The notes under the pieces are model-generated. The model did no database searches and was not told where the DNA came from. It worked only from the letters and a program-made list of their open reading frames with translations. A stretch of 64,000 bases of DNA from Flavivirga rizhaonensis (GTDB lineage Bacteria; Bacteroidota; Bacteroidia; Flavobacteriales; Flavobacteriaceae), in contig NZ_SRSO01000001.1 of the NCBI RefSeq assembly GCF_004791695.1, forward strand, positions 248,001-312,000, in the 5' to 3' direction. How positions within the stretch are numbered: position 1 is the stretch's first letter; every line of letters starts with the position of its first letter. Made by a program: the position numbers and the translations under genes. This document shows, in pieces, positions 38,073-46,976 of this stretch.

Positions 38073-40052
38073 ATGAAAAAAATATTTTTAACCCTCATAT
38101 TAACTTTTTTTTATTTTTTAAGTTTTTCTCAAACAGATGGTATTACTTATCAAGCCGTCATTATTGATAATAATCCACAGGAAATACCAGGTGTAGATAT
38201 ACCGTCTAATAATTTGCCAAATACAGATTTACAAGTTAGGTTTACAATTGTTGATGATACTGGTAGTTCCGAATATCAAGAAATACATAGCACAATAACC
38301 GACCCTTATGGTATGATTAATTTGGTTATTGGAAAAGGGACACCTAATATTGGAACATTCGATCAGATTTATTGGAATAATTCAAAGTTTTTAAGAGTAG
38401 AAATAGACTTGAATAATGGCAATGGTATGGTAGAATTCAGTTATCAGGAATTAACGTACATTCCGTATGTGAGGCATCGTGAAATTATTGCTACGTCTAC
38501 TTTAGATGTTGATGGAAACACTAACTTAAATAGCTCATTAAATGTAAATAATGCTAGTCCGACTTTATTAACGGGCGATTTAACTGTAGAAGGTGTCGTT
38601 GCTTTTGATGGCGAATTAGAAGTTGGTGGCGATACACAATTGTATTCAGATTTAACAGTTGATGGTATTACGAACTTAAACAGTGCATTATTCGTTAATA
38701 ACGGCGCACCTACAAACCTTTCGGGAGATTTAATAGTGCAAGGAACGTCTACGTTTCAGGACGGTAATTTTCAGAATATAAATGTGGCTCAAAATTCAAA
38801 TCTAAATACGTTAACAGCATCTGGAGTTAGTAATTTGAATGGACAAGTTATTATAGATGCTTCCCTTACTGGAGGGCAATCCAGTAATAATGCTTACCCG
38901 TTAATTGTAAGAGGAAGTGACCAAGGTATGGTTGTTCAAGTAAATGGAGGAAGGAACACGAGTAAAAACTTTGTAACTTTTAGGGATGCTTCCGGAATTC
39001 ATGGTGCTATTGAAGGACAAACATTAAGCGAACTACACAATAGCTTTAGATTTATTTGGGATGAAGCCATGGCAGGTTTAGAACAGGCTTTTACCTTAGC
39101 AGAACAGATAGCTTGTGGAACACAGTTGGATGTTGCAGAAGCTGGTGTTATGTTGGTTAACAATTTTGTTCTGGGAGCAAAATGGATTGAACTAACAGTA
39201 GCAGCAGAAAATAATGTTGGTGTATCTTACGAATCTGGAGGAGCTGATTATGCTGAATGGTTAGAAAAGGAAAATCGTACAGAAATTTTTGCCAAAGGAG
39301 ATATCGTAGGAGTAAAAGGAGGGAAGATTAGTAAAAATACAGATGAGGCTCATCATATCATGGTTATTTCTACAAACCCTATTGTATTGGGAAATATGAT
39401 TAAAGAACATGAAGATAATTTTGAAAAAGTAGCTTTTTTAGGGCAAGTACCAGTTCGAGTTGTAGGGAAAGTGAATATAGGAGATTATATTTTACCATCA
39501 GGAAATAATGATGGTACAGGTATAGCAGTATCACCTAAAAATATGGAGGTTAATGATTATCGATCTATTCTAGGTGTTGCCTGGGAGGCTTCAAGAAATG
39601 AAGCTTTTGGTTATATAAATGTGGCTATTGGTATTAATACCAATGATTTAGCTTTAAAAGTATTAGAACAAGAAAAAGAAATTAAAGAAATAAAGAATCA
39701 GTTAAATCTTATTCTAAAAAAGCTACAAGGTGAATCTGTTGATACAGATGATAATGAAGTTTTAGTTGATACTCAAGATGAATTGCCTGCTAAATCAATT
39801 ACTTCAGTTAAATTAACTGACACAGAATTTAAAGAATGGATCTCTGAATATGGTTACATTTTTGAAATCTCAATGAATCAATTAAAAGAGAATTTTAAAA
39901 ATAGAAATGTCAATTTAAAGTTGTTTCCAGAAGTTGAGGCCATTGTAAATAATCCTATTGAAACTATTAGGAAAATGAATTCTGGAGAGTATCTACCAAC
40001 TTTATGGAAATCATTTGAGAAAAGATATCCTAATACATTTAAAAAGCAATAA
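38073..40052 (+). CDS. Large surface protein with repeated fibre segments, tail-spike-like domain and coiled coil
   Basis: I choose the ATG at 38073 (signal peptide MKKIFLTLILTFFYFLSFSQ); an ATG 24 bp up would overlap the barrel gene. The 659-residue protein has an N-terminal domain with TYQAVIIDNNPQEIPGVDI that is frequent at the start of Bacteroidota fibre-like proteins. Residues ~150-270 hold repeats of the form LTVDGITNLNSALFVNN/LSGDLTVEG. Then comes a globular region (GGADYAEWLEKENRTEIFAKGDIVGVKGGKIS) resembling the autoproteolytic or chaperone-type knob found after phage fibres (Peptidase_G2-like). It ends with a coiled coil (LEQEKEIKEIKNQLNLILKK) and a helical tail. It looks like a trimeric surface fibre; function unknown. 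Confidence 0.72.
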   Translation: MKKIFLTLILTFFYFLSFSQTDGITYQAVIIDNNPQEIPGVDIPSNNLPNTDLQVRFTIVDDTGSSEYQEIHSTITDPYGMINLVIGKGTPNIGTFDQIYWNNSKFLRVEIDLNNGNGMVEFSYQELTYIPYVRHREIIATSTLDVDGNTNLNSSLNVNNASPTLLTGDLTVEGVVAFDGELEVGGDTQLYSDLTVDGITNLNSALFVNNGAPTNLSGDLIVQGTSTFQDGNFQNINVAQNSNLNTLTASGVSNLNGQVIIDASLTGGQSSNNAYPLIVRGSDQGMVVQVNGGRNTSKNFVTFRDASGIHGAIEGQTLSELHNSFRFIWDEAMAGLEQAFTLAEQIACGTQLDVAEAGVMLVNNFVLGAKWIELTVAAENNVGVSYESGGADYAEWLEKENRTEIFAKGDIVGVKGGKISKNTDEAHHIMVISTNPIVLGNMIKEHEDNFEKVAFLGQVPVRVVGKVNIGDYILPSGNNDGTGIAVSPKNMEVNDYRSILGVAWEASRNEAFGYINVAIGINTNDLALKVLEQEKEIKEIKNQLNLILKKLQGESVDTDDNEVLVDTQDELPAKSITSVKLTDTEFKEWISEYGYIFEISMNQLKENFKNRNVNLKLFPEVEAIVNNPIETIRKMNSGEYLPTLWKSFEKRYPNTFKKQ

Positions 40053-40137
40053 TTAATTATTTCTTACATAAGAATCCAAACATTTGTAAATGGATAGGTT
40101 TCGACTATTCATCTGTTTTCTGTAGCAAAATAAAATA

Positions 40138-40170
40138 AAAACCCTTTCTTTTTATTTAAGAAAAGGTTTT
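40138..40170. terminator. Bidirectional intrinsic terminator
   Basis: Arms AAAACCCTTTCTT and AAGAAAAGGTTTT pair in 12 of 13 positions around a 7-nt loop, with T-runs on one side and A-runs on the other. It lies between the convergent fibre gene and the carboxypeptidase-regulatory-like gene. Confidence 0.7.
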
Positions 40171-40205
40171 TTAGAATTTATAAATAGAACGGTAACAGAA
40201 CAATG

Positions 40206-41507
40206 TTATGCCTTGATTGTTTCTTGGTTGTTTTTCCTCTTGCTTTCTTTAGCTTTTTTTAATTGTTTTTGAATTTTCTTTATGGCAGATTCTATTGATT
40301 TTTCGGGTTCTATAATATTATATACTCCCCAGAATTTTGGGTCGGAAAAACCAGAAGTTGCATCGGCTAAAATGGTTGTTGGACGTATCATTTTGTTTCT
40401 AGGTCTTTCAATATCTTCATCTTTAATCCTCCAATCGGTAATAGCCATTTCACTATTTAATGTGTAAACATTATTAAATAATTTTCTCGGCCATTTAACT
40501 TTAAAGCTTAATGAAATATTACTATATGCATAATGCCATTTGCCATTTTTAGTTCTGTAGTTAACTCTATAATTAGCTTGGGTTGGGTAAACAATAGCAG
40601 ACCCAGGTTTTTTGCGTACATACATCTCACTGGTTAGTTGTTTGTTCTCAACATTTAAACTATAAACAGCATTTGTGAGTGCTAAGGTTTTAGCATCAAT
40701 ATAAAGTTTACCATAGTATAGAGGCGTGGCAACTGTTGGTTTTTGTTTAAAATTAATAACATAAACCAAGTTTTTGTTTATTCGAGTTGATGTGTCAAAA
40801 CTAAAATCATAAAAAGGGATATTTTCATTAGTGAAAATATATTCTGGATATTTAATGATATCGGTATACAAATTACTAAAAGGGCCTCCTTGTAATTTTA
40901 CGGCTAATGTATCAAGTCTCGTATAATCTGTTTTTTTTCTTGATTTAATAAGCTCTATAGCGTCTCTTTTATAGGTGTCATAAGGACGTTTATGTATTTG
41001 CACAATAGCTTCAGATAAGGAAGCGTTTCTTTTTCTCTTTTTTATAGTTTCTCTATAGAAAGCCGTCATTAATGTATTGTTGTTATTATATAGTTCACTT
41101 TTTTTCTTAAGTGTGGCTTCTAAAAGTGTTTTGGCATCACTGTATGTGTCAATCTCTACAGCCGTTAATTCTGTAATGGCAGGAGTTAGTGCTATTTTTA
41201 TTTTGTTTTCTATGGTTGAAATTTTAATTTCTTGTTTCTCATAACCTAAATGAGAAATAATTAAAGTACCATTTAATAAGGTTTCAGGTATTTTTAATAG
41301 AAATTTACCGTCGGTGTTAGTCACAGTACTAATATTAGAATCAGCAATAACGATGTCTGAAAAAACCAAAGCATCTTTAGTTTTTTGGTCAATAACTTCT
41401 CCTTTAATCTCCTTTACAAATGGCTTGTCTTGTGCTGTTACAGTAGAAAAGCTAAAAACTAAAAGTAGACTAAAGACTCTTAATGTCAGGGATATAGCTC
41501 TTATCAT
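40206..41507 (-). CDS. Carboxypeptidase-regulatory-like domain outer membrane/periplasmic protein
   Basis: This 433-residue protein has a signal peptide (MIRAISLTLRVFSLLLVFSF) followed by a beta-sandwich carboxypeptidase-regulatory-like domain at about residues 33-115 (KGEVIDQKTKDALVFSDIVI, then TDGKFLLKIP). The rest (~300 residues) is beta-rich with a lysine-rich C-terminus (QKQLKKAKESKRK). Similar proteins are widespread in Flavobacteriaceae without known function. No barrel or enzyme motif is visible. It is a single gene ending in the terminator shared with the fibre gene. Confidence 0.75.
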   Translation of the reverse strand: MIRAISLTLRVFSLLLVFSFSTVTAQDKPFVKEIKGEVIDQKTKDALVFSDIVIADSNISTVTNTDGKFLLKIPETLLNGTLIISHLGYEKQEIKISTIENKIKIALTPAITELTAVEIDTYSDAKTLLEATLKKKSELYNNNNTLMTAFYRETIKKRKRNASLSEAIVQIHKRPYDTYKRDAIELIKSRKKTDYTRLDTLAVKLQGGPFSNLYTDIIKYPEYIFTNENIPFYDFSFDTSTRINKNLVYVINFKQKPTVATPLYYGKLYIDAKTLALTNAVYSLNVENKQLTSEMYVRKKPGSAIVYPTQANYRVNYRTKNGKWHYAYSNISLSFKVKWPRKLFNNVYTLNSEMAITDWRIKDEDIERPRNKMIRPTTILADATSGFSDPKFWGVYNIIEPEKSIESAIKKIQKQLKKAKESKRKNNQETIKA

Positions 41508-41723
41508 GATATATTGATTTTAACCAAAAAGATACAAAAAAAAGCACAAATATTTTCGTTTTATTAATTTTTAACACTTTATATATGCCGTTAATCGGTA
41601 AAATCTCTGGTTTTTTATTGATAATTAAGAAAAATCTGTCTCGTTAAGTGTTTTATTTCTCATTGTTGATTTTTTTTTAAATTAATAGTCATTTTTGGAC
41701 TATAAATTAAAACTAAAATAAAA

Positions 41724-43544
41724 TTATAAAGCTTCATTTTTATCCAAATGATTATCGGTAAGTGTTCTCATAAAAGCTATAATTGCTTGTATTTCTTCTT
41801 CAGAAAGATCTAAGTTATCAAATGGTAATGTTTGATGTGGTACATTAAAACCTAACCCAGAGCCACCTCCTTTATTATAAAAATCCATGACTTGTTCTAG
41901 AGTTTCATAAACACCATTGTGCATATAAGGAGTTGTAAGTTTTATATTTCTTATGGAGGGAGTTTTAAAAGCTCCTTTTCGTTCCTCTGTTTTAAAAAGA
42001 TTATACCGACCTAAATCGTCATCTAATTTTTTGTTTTCTTTTGTATCCGGAACACCAATAATTTCGAGTTCAGACTCACTAAAGTTAGGGGGCACTGTGC
42101 CATTGAATAATGGAGGAAAATGACAAGTAGCGCATGCAGCTTTACCCATAAATATGTTAAACCCCTTTTTTTCTACTTCTGTAAGCGTATTTTCTTTTCC
42201 ATTAATGTTGTTATCAAATTTTGAATTAAATTTATTTAAAGATCTAACATATGAAGCAATGGAGTGTCTAATATTCATATCGGTTGCACCTCTTGAATAT
42301 AGAGTGTCGAATGCCTTTGAATAGTTTTTATCACGTTTTACGACCTCGATAATATGTTTTAGATCGGCATTAAATTCGTCATGATTAGTAACAACTCCTA
42401 CTATTTGTCCTTCTAAACTACCAGATCGATTATCTAAAAAAAAGGATTTTTGTAAACCTGAATACGTAAGCGTTGGTGTGTTTCTTTTTACATGTTTATT
42501 AAAAGTTATTTTTTCATCCGTAAAGGCTTTTTCCTTAATATGGCATGTAGCACAAGACATATCATTTTTTATAGAAAACCTTTTATCATTAAATAGTTGT
42601 TTCCCTAGATCAATTTTTGTGTTTAAATGTATGGTGTCACTTTTATAGTCTGAGAAGTATTCTAAGTTAAAAGTATTCTTACTGAATAAACTGGTTGTAT
42701 TGTTTTTTAAAGCTAATTCGAACGGAAATTCTATACTCCAATCTTCTTGTATTGCTTTTAAGAGTTCTAATTGTTTATTCGTATGATTTTTAATATACTC
42801 ATATCTATCTAAGCTGTCAAAATCTGTATTTAGTGTTTTCTGGGAGTTTATTAATTCTGTTTTCCATTTTTGGAGGAGGTCTTTATTTTTAAAATTGTTT
42901 TGGTAAATGGTAAAAACGTCATTTAATGTACTCAAAACATATCCAGATTCGTTTAATGAAGCTCCTAATATTGGAGAATCAAAATTAGATAAGCCAGTTG
43001 AAGCAATTCTAACTATAGCGTCTCTTGCAAGCCATAATACATGATAATCTTTAAAATTTAAGTCAATATTGTTTTCTATTAATTTAAGTCTACTACTTGT
43101 TACTTTTAGGGCTCTGGATAAAGCTAAAGTATCCATTGATTCAGAAAATAAATTCTCTTCTATAACTTGATATCCTATGGGTTGGTTTATTTTGATATCT
43201 GTCGGATCTTCTTCTTGGATTCGTATTAAGTTTGGGGAGTTTAAAGATTTGTAGTTTTCTTTTTCTATGTATGATAGTATAGGTTCACTCTTTTTAAAGT
43301 ACGTTCTTGAATTTATATAGTACTTCTTGTTGGTATCATTGTTATTTGTAATATCAATGCTATCTAAGTATTTGTAAGCCATAACAAGGTGGTTACTATA
43401 TAGCTTCTCTAGTTTATCTGTTTTTGTAATAGTTTCTTCTGTATTGTTTTTTTCTTTATTAATACAAGAAATACTTAAAAGCAAAAGACATACACTTAAA
43501 GTATATGTCTTAGCTCTGAATATAAAATTCAAATATATGTTCAT
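41724..43544 (-). CDS. Di-haem cytochrome c peroxidase lipoprotein
   Basis: This 606-residue protein has a lipobox (LLLSISCINKE) and two haem-binding CxxCH motifs: CATCHIKEKAFTD near residue 330 and CATCHFPPLFNG near 472. It belongs to the bacterial di-haem cytochrome c peroxidase/MauG-like superfamily. Unusually, a helical domain of ~270 residues precedes the haem domain; similar N-terminal extensions are known in Bacteroidota members. GVYETLEQVMDFYNKGG and the terminal LDLSEEEIQAIIAFMRTL are typical of the second haem domain. It acts in the periplasm, reducing peroxide or oxidising a partner. It starts 4 bp after the PhoX-like gene and probably shares its transcript. Confidence 0.9.
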   Translation of the reverse strand: MNIYLNFIFRAKTYTLSVCLLLLSISCINKEKNNTEETITKTDKLEKLYSNHLVMAYKYLDSIDITNNNDTNKKYYINSRTYFKKSEPILSYIEKENYKSLNSPNLIRIQEEDPTDIKINQPIGYQVIEENLFSESMDTLALSRALKVTSSRLKLIENNIDLNFKDYHVLWLARDAIVRIASTGLSNFDSPILGASLNESGYVLSTLNDVFTIYQNNFKNKDLLQKWKTELINSQKTLNTDFDSLDRYEYIKNHTNKQLELLKAIQEDWSIEFPFELALKNNTTSLFSKNTFNLEYFSDYKSDTIHLNTKIDLGKQLFNDKRFSIKNDMSCATCHIKEKAFTDEKITFNKHVKRNTPTLTYSGLQKSFFLDNRSGSLEGQIVGVVTNHDEFNADLKHIIEVVKRDKNYSKAFDTLYSRGATDMNIRHSIASYVRSLNKFNSKFDNNINGKENTLTEVEKKGFNIFMGKAACATCHFPPLFNGTVPPNFSESELEIIGVPDTKENKKLDDDLGRYNLFKTEERKGAFKTPSIRNIKLTTPYMHNGVYETLEQVMDFYNKGGGSGLGFNVPHQTLPFDNLDLSEEEIQAIIAFMRTLTDNHLDKNEAL

Positions 43545-43548
43545 GAGA

Positions 43549-45078
43549 TTATCTGTCTAAGCCTTTGATTAAGTATAACATAGATCCTTCTTTTCTGTTT
43601 GCTAAGTCTGGATTAGCTTTTGGGTCTGTAAATGAAGTTCCATCAGCAGGCTCCCACCCGTGATTTTGAGTTATTAGTAAGAATGTGTTATCTCCGTTAT
43701 TAACAACATCTGTAACATCTATCATGCCAGTAATTTCCCAGTTTCTATTAATGGTACCATAACCTAAACTAGCAGCTCTATTTTGGTCACACTCTAAAAC
43801 AGTCTTTATATCCCCAGTGTTTAAATTGTATTGATATAATTTAGCAAAACCATTAACAGCAGTGTCTAAATATCCGTTTGGATCTTCTTGGATATATGCG
43901 TAGTTCTCAGTTACTAAAATGTTATCAGGCGAGTGGAATCCTTCAGCTTTACCACCAACTTTATCACCATCTAATACACAAGTAATTTTACAAGTTCCAG
44001 TTGGGTCGGTATCGTTTAATACAACTTTGTAAATTCTACCTAAAATAGTTCCTTTTCCAACTAAATCTGGTTTGTCCCTACCAGTTACAGCAAAGTAAAC
44101 TTCTTTTTGGTTTGAAGCAGAACCTCTTCTCCAATCGATATCTTCTAATCTAGAGAAGCCCATAACACCTTTAGCTTTTGCTTCTGCGTCTAAGGCTGCA
44201 ATTTCTCTTTCTGTTAGTTCAATAAATTCAGCATCGTATTCAGTACCTTCAACCATGTCTACTTCAAAATCGATTTCAGAAGTAGTAACTTTTAGTCCAT
44301 ATAATTTACCACCTTCAAGATCGCCCCTGTTACCAACGTACATCCCTAATTGACCAGAAGGTACGCTATTATCAGAATGGTCATCTCCAATAAAAGCAAC
44401 TGTTTTATCGGCGTAAGCATCCTTACCAATAACAATAGCATTTTCAGTAGACCACTGTCCGAAAGCATTTAATAATTTTCCAGTACTAGCATCAGCAACA
44501 TCTTTTGCTGGGTCTGTTAAAAATACACCTTTGGATGCACCTCCCCATTCTCCTCCAGACAAGTACAAAGGACCAAATCCATGTTCTTCGGGGCTAATTA
44601 ATGATCCAGAACATTGTGCAGTTTCTGCAGTTGCAGCAGCATTTAAGATATACTCTCCATGGTAAGGTTTTAAATTTTTGTTTAACATAATACGAGCAAT
44701 AGAATAATCTGCTTCAATATTATTAATTAAAGTAAAGGTCCCATTTCCATTGTTAATTAATCCAGCTCCGTCTGCCATAGAACCGTAAACAAAGTCAGGA
44801 GTGTTTGGAATGACATCTTCTGAAGATAAAATTGGTGTGATTTTTAAACTCACAAAATCACCAGTTACTTTTAATAGGCCTGGAGATTTCGAAGCTGTTA
44901 AATAAACGGATGCATCACTACCGTCTGCACCATCTGTTCCGTCAGTACCATCCACACCATCCGCACCGTCTACTCCATCTTTACCATCTTTACCATCTTC
45001 AATATCGCAGCTTGTTACTGTTAAACCAGTAGTAGTTATAACTACTAATAGTAAAAAAAGTTTTAATAATTTTTTCAT
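43549..45078 (-). CDS. PhoX-like (DUF839) lipoprotein with collagen-like segment
   Basis: This 509-residue lipoprotein (Cys 24 in VTSCDIEDG) carries nine consecutive Gly-X-Asp triplets at residues 29-55, a short collagen-like spacer. The globular part has RLEDIDWRRG, VYFAVTGRDK, ILGRIYKVVL, FHSPDNILVTENYAYIQEDP and YQYNLNTGDIKTV, matching the beta-propeller of PhoX/DUF839-like proteins. PhoX enzymes use calcium and iron for phosphatase activity; whether this homologue is active is not clear. The cytochrome c peroxidase gene follows after 4 bp. This operon suggests a coupled surface or periplasmic redox function. Confidence 0.8.
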   Translation of the reverse strand: MKKLLKLFLLLVVITTTGLTVTSCDIEDGKDGKDGVDGADGVDGTDGTDGADGSDASVYLTASKSPGLLKVTGDFVSLKITPILSSEDVIPNTPDFVYGSMADGAGLINNGNGTFTLINNIEADYSIARIMLNKNLKPYHGEYILNAAATAETAQCSGSLISPEEHGFGPLYLSGGEWGGASKGVFLTDPAKDVADASTGKLLNAFGQWSTENAIVIGKDAYADKTVAFIGDDHSDNSVPSGQLGMYVGNRGDLEGGKLYGLKVTTSEIDFEVDMVEGTEYDAEFIELTEREIAALDAEAKAKGVMGFSRLEDIDWRRGSASNQKEVYFAVTGRDKPDLVGKGTILGRIYKVVLNDTDPTGTCKITCVLDGDKVGGKAEGFHSPDNILVTENYAYIQEDPNGYLDTAVNGFAKLYQYNLNTGDIKTVLECDQNRAASLGYGTINRNWEITGMIDVTDVVNNGDNTFLLITQNHGWEPADGTSFTDPKANPDLANRKEGSMLYLIKGLDR

Positions 45079-45380
45079 TTTAATTAGAATATTTTTTGGT
45101 TATAATTTATTTTCAAAATTATCATTAGACCATTTAAAGTTTGTTAAGTCATCAATGTTGTTACATTAATTTAGGGTTACTGTAAGGTTAATAAGGTTAC
45201 AGAAATATTAATAGAAACGTATTAATGTTATGAGTGAATTAAGAGTAGGTTCATTGTAATGCTTTCTATATATAAAAGACCAATGTATTAAACAAGGTTA
45301 AGAATAAACTCTTAACGAATTTTTTAGAATTTCGAAATTGAATATCTGTATCTTTACACCACTAATCTTCAAAAACATCT
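45079..45380. other. Divergent intergenic region with a palindrome and a promoter-like box
   Basis: Between the PhoX-like and bshC genes lie 302 bp without a gene. It contains the inverted repeat GTTAAGA-ATAAAC-TCTTAAC at 45297-45316, which could be a regulatory site, and TATCTTTA at 45349-45356, close to the TAnnTTTG box of Bacteroidota sigma-A promoters, 25 bp upstream of bshC. Several GGTTA/AAGGTTA repeats occur around 45175-45210 without clear meaning. Confidence 0.45.
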
Positions 45381-46973
45381 ATGTCAGTAGAGAGTATCTC
45401 ATTTAAAAAAACAGGCTATTTTTCATCATTAATTTGTGATTACCTTGAAGAGAAAAATGAACTGAAGGAGTTTGTTCATCATTTCCCAAAGCTTGAAAAT
45501 TTTAAAAATCAGATAAAAGAAAAAAGCTCATCTGTTAATGTAGAGACTAGAGCAGTTTTAGTAAATACTTTAAAGCAACAATATAAAGGTGTTGATACAT
45601 CAGATTTAACACATCAAAATATTGATACTCTAAATCTAGAAAATACGTTTACAATTACCACAGGGCATCAGCTTAATTTATTTACAGGACCCTTGTACTT
45701 TTTATATAAAATAGTTTCTGCAATTAATCTTTCTAAGGAATTAAAGGAGACATATCCTGAATATAATTTTGTGCCCGTTTATTGGATGGCAACAGAGGAT
45801 CATGATTTTGATGAGATTAATTATTTCAATTTTAAAGGCAGGAAAGTACAGTGGAATAGAGAATCGCAAGGTGCGGTAGGGGAATTATCGCTAGAAGGCT
45901 TAGATGACGTATTTAATTTATATTCAAAAGCATTAGGAATTAGTAAAAATGCTGATTACTTAAGAGATTTATTTAACAATGCTTACTTAAAGCATACTAA
46001 TTTAGCAGATGCCACACGTTATTTGGCTAATGAGCTATTTAAAGATTATGGTTTAGTTATTATTGATGCTAATGATACTGACCTAAAAAAACAATTCGCA
46101 CCTTATATAGAAGATGAATTGTTGAATCAGACATCTTTTAAATCTGTTTCAGGAACAAATAAAAATCTTTCTAAAGAATACAATATTCAAGTGAATCCAA
46201 GGGAGATTAATGTATTCTATTTAAAAGAAAACTTAAGAGAGCGGATCGTTTTTGAAGATGACGTTTATAAAGTATTGAATACAGAAATTAATTGGAGCAA
46301 AAGCGATATACAAAAGGAACTTTTGGAGCATCCAGAACGATTTTCTCCAAATGTGATTATGCGTCCATTATATCAAGAAGTAATATTACCTAATCTATGC
46401 TACATAGGCGGAGGTGGTGAGTTAGCTTATTGGTTTCAATTAAAACAATTCTTTAACACTGTTAATGTTCCATTTCCTATATTGTTATTGCGCAACTCAG
46501 TTTTAATACGGACAAAAGAGCAAGCAGATAAACTAAAAAGACTAAATGTTTCTAATGAAGATATCTTTTTAAAACGAGATGTTTTTATCAATAAAAAAGT
46601 AAGGCAGATATCGAATATAGATATTGACTTTTCACCTCAGAAAGCGCATTTAGAAGCACAATTTAAAGAACTATTCACCTTAGCAGAGCAAACAGATAAG
46701 TCTTTTATTGGAGCTGTAAAAGCACAAGAAGCAAAACAGTTAAAAGGCTTGGAACATTTAGAAAAAAGATTACTTAAAGCTCAAAAGAAAACCTTGGCAG
46801 ATCAAGTGTCCAGAATAACCGAGTTGCAAGAGCAATTGTTCCCTAGTCAAAGTTTACAAGAACGAAATACTAATTTCTCTGAGTTTTATTTAGAATATGG
46901 TCAGGAACTCATTCCTAATCTTATAAAAAATCTAGACCCTTTAAAAGATGAATTCTTAATACTAAATCTTTAA
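45381..46973 (+). CDS. bshC: BshC, bacillithiol biosynthesis cysteine-adding enzyme
   Basis: This 530-residue cytoplasmic protein has the BshC landmarks: an N-terminal ISFKKTGYFSSLICDYL, the nucleotide-binding-like TTGHQLNLFTGPLYFLYKIVS, VPVYWMATEDHDFDEINYF, MRPLYQEVILPNLCYIGGGGELAYW, and a C-terminal coiled coil (about 440-500). BshC adds cysteine to glucosaminyl-malate in the last step of bacillithiol synthesis. bshA and bshB are not in this window. The next gene begins 3 bp after its stop, so the PLP enzyme is probably co-transcribed. Confidence 0.95.
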   Translation: MSVESISFKKTGYFSSLICDYLEEKNELKEFVHHFPKLENFKNQIKEKSSSVNVETRAVLVNTLKQQYKGVDTSDLTHQNIDTLNLENTFTITTGHQLNLFTGPLYFLYKIVSAINLSKELKETYPEYNFVPVYWMATEDHDFDEINYFNFKGRKVQWNRESQGAVGELSLEGLDDVFNLYSKALGISKNADYLRDLFNNAYLKHTNLADATRYLANELFKDYGLVIIDANDTDLKKQFAPYIEDELLNQTSFKSVSGTNKNLSKEYNIQVNPREINVFYLKENLRERIVFEDDVYKVLNTEINWSKSDIQKELLEHPERFSPNVIMRPLYQEVILPNLCYIGGGGELAYWFQLKQFFNTVNVPFPILLLRNSVLIRTKEQADKLKRLNVSNEDIFLKRDVFINKKVRQISNIDIDFSPQKAHLEAQFKELFTLAEQTDKSFIGAVKAQEAKQLKGLEHLEKRLLKAQKKTLADQVSRITELQEQLFPSQSLQERNTNFSEFYLEYGQELIPNLIKNLDPLKDEFLILNL

Positions 46974-46976
46974 TAA

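Noticed and set aside
38073..40052. Prophage, because of a tail-spike-like protein
   Set aside because: No other phage genes are nearby; the gene has a signal peptide and sits in an operon with a T9SS-sorted protein and a barrel.
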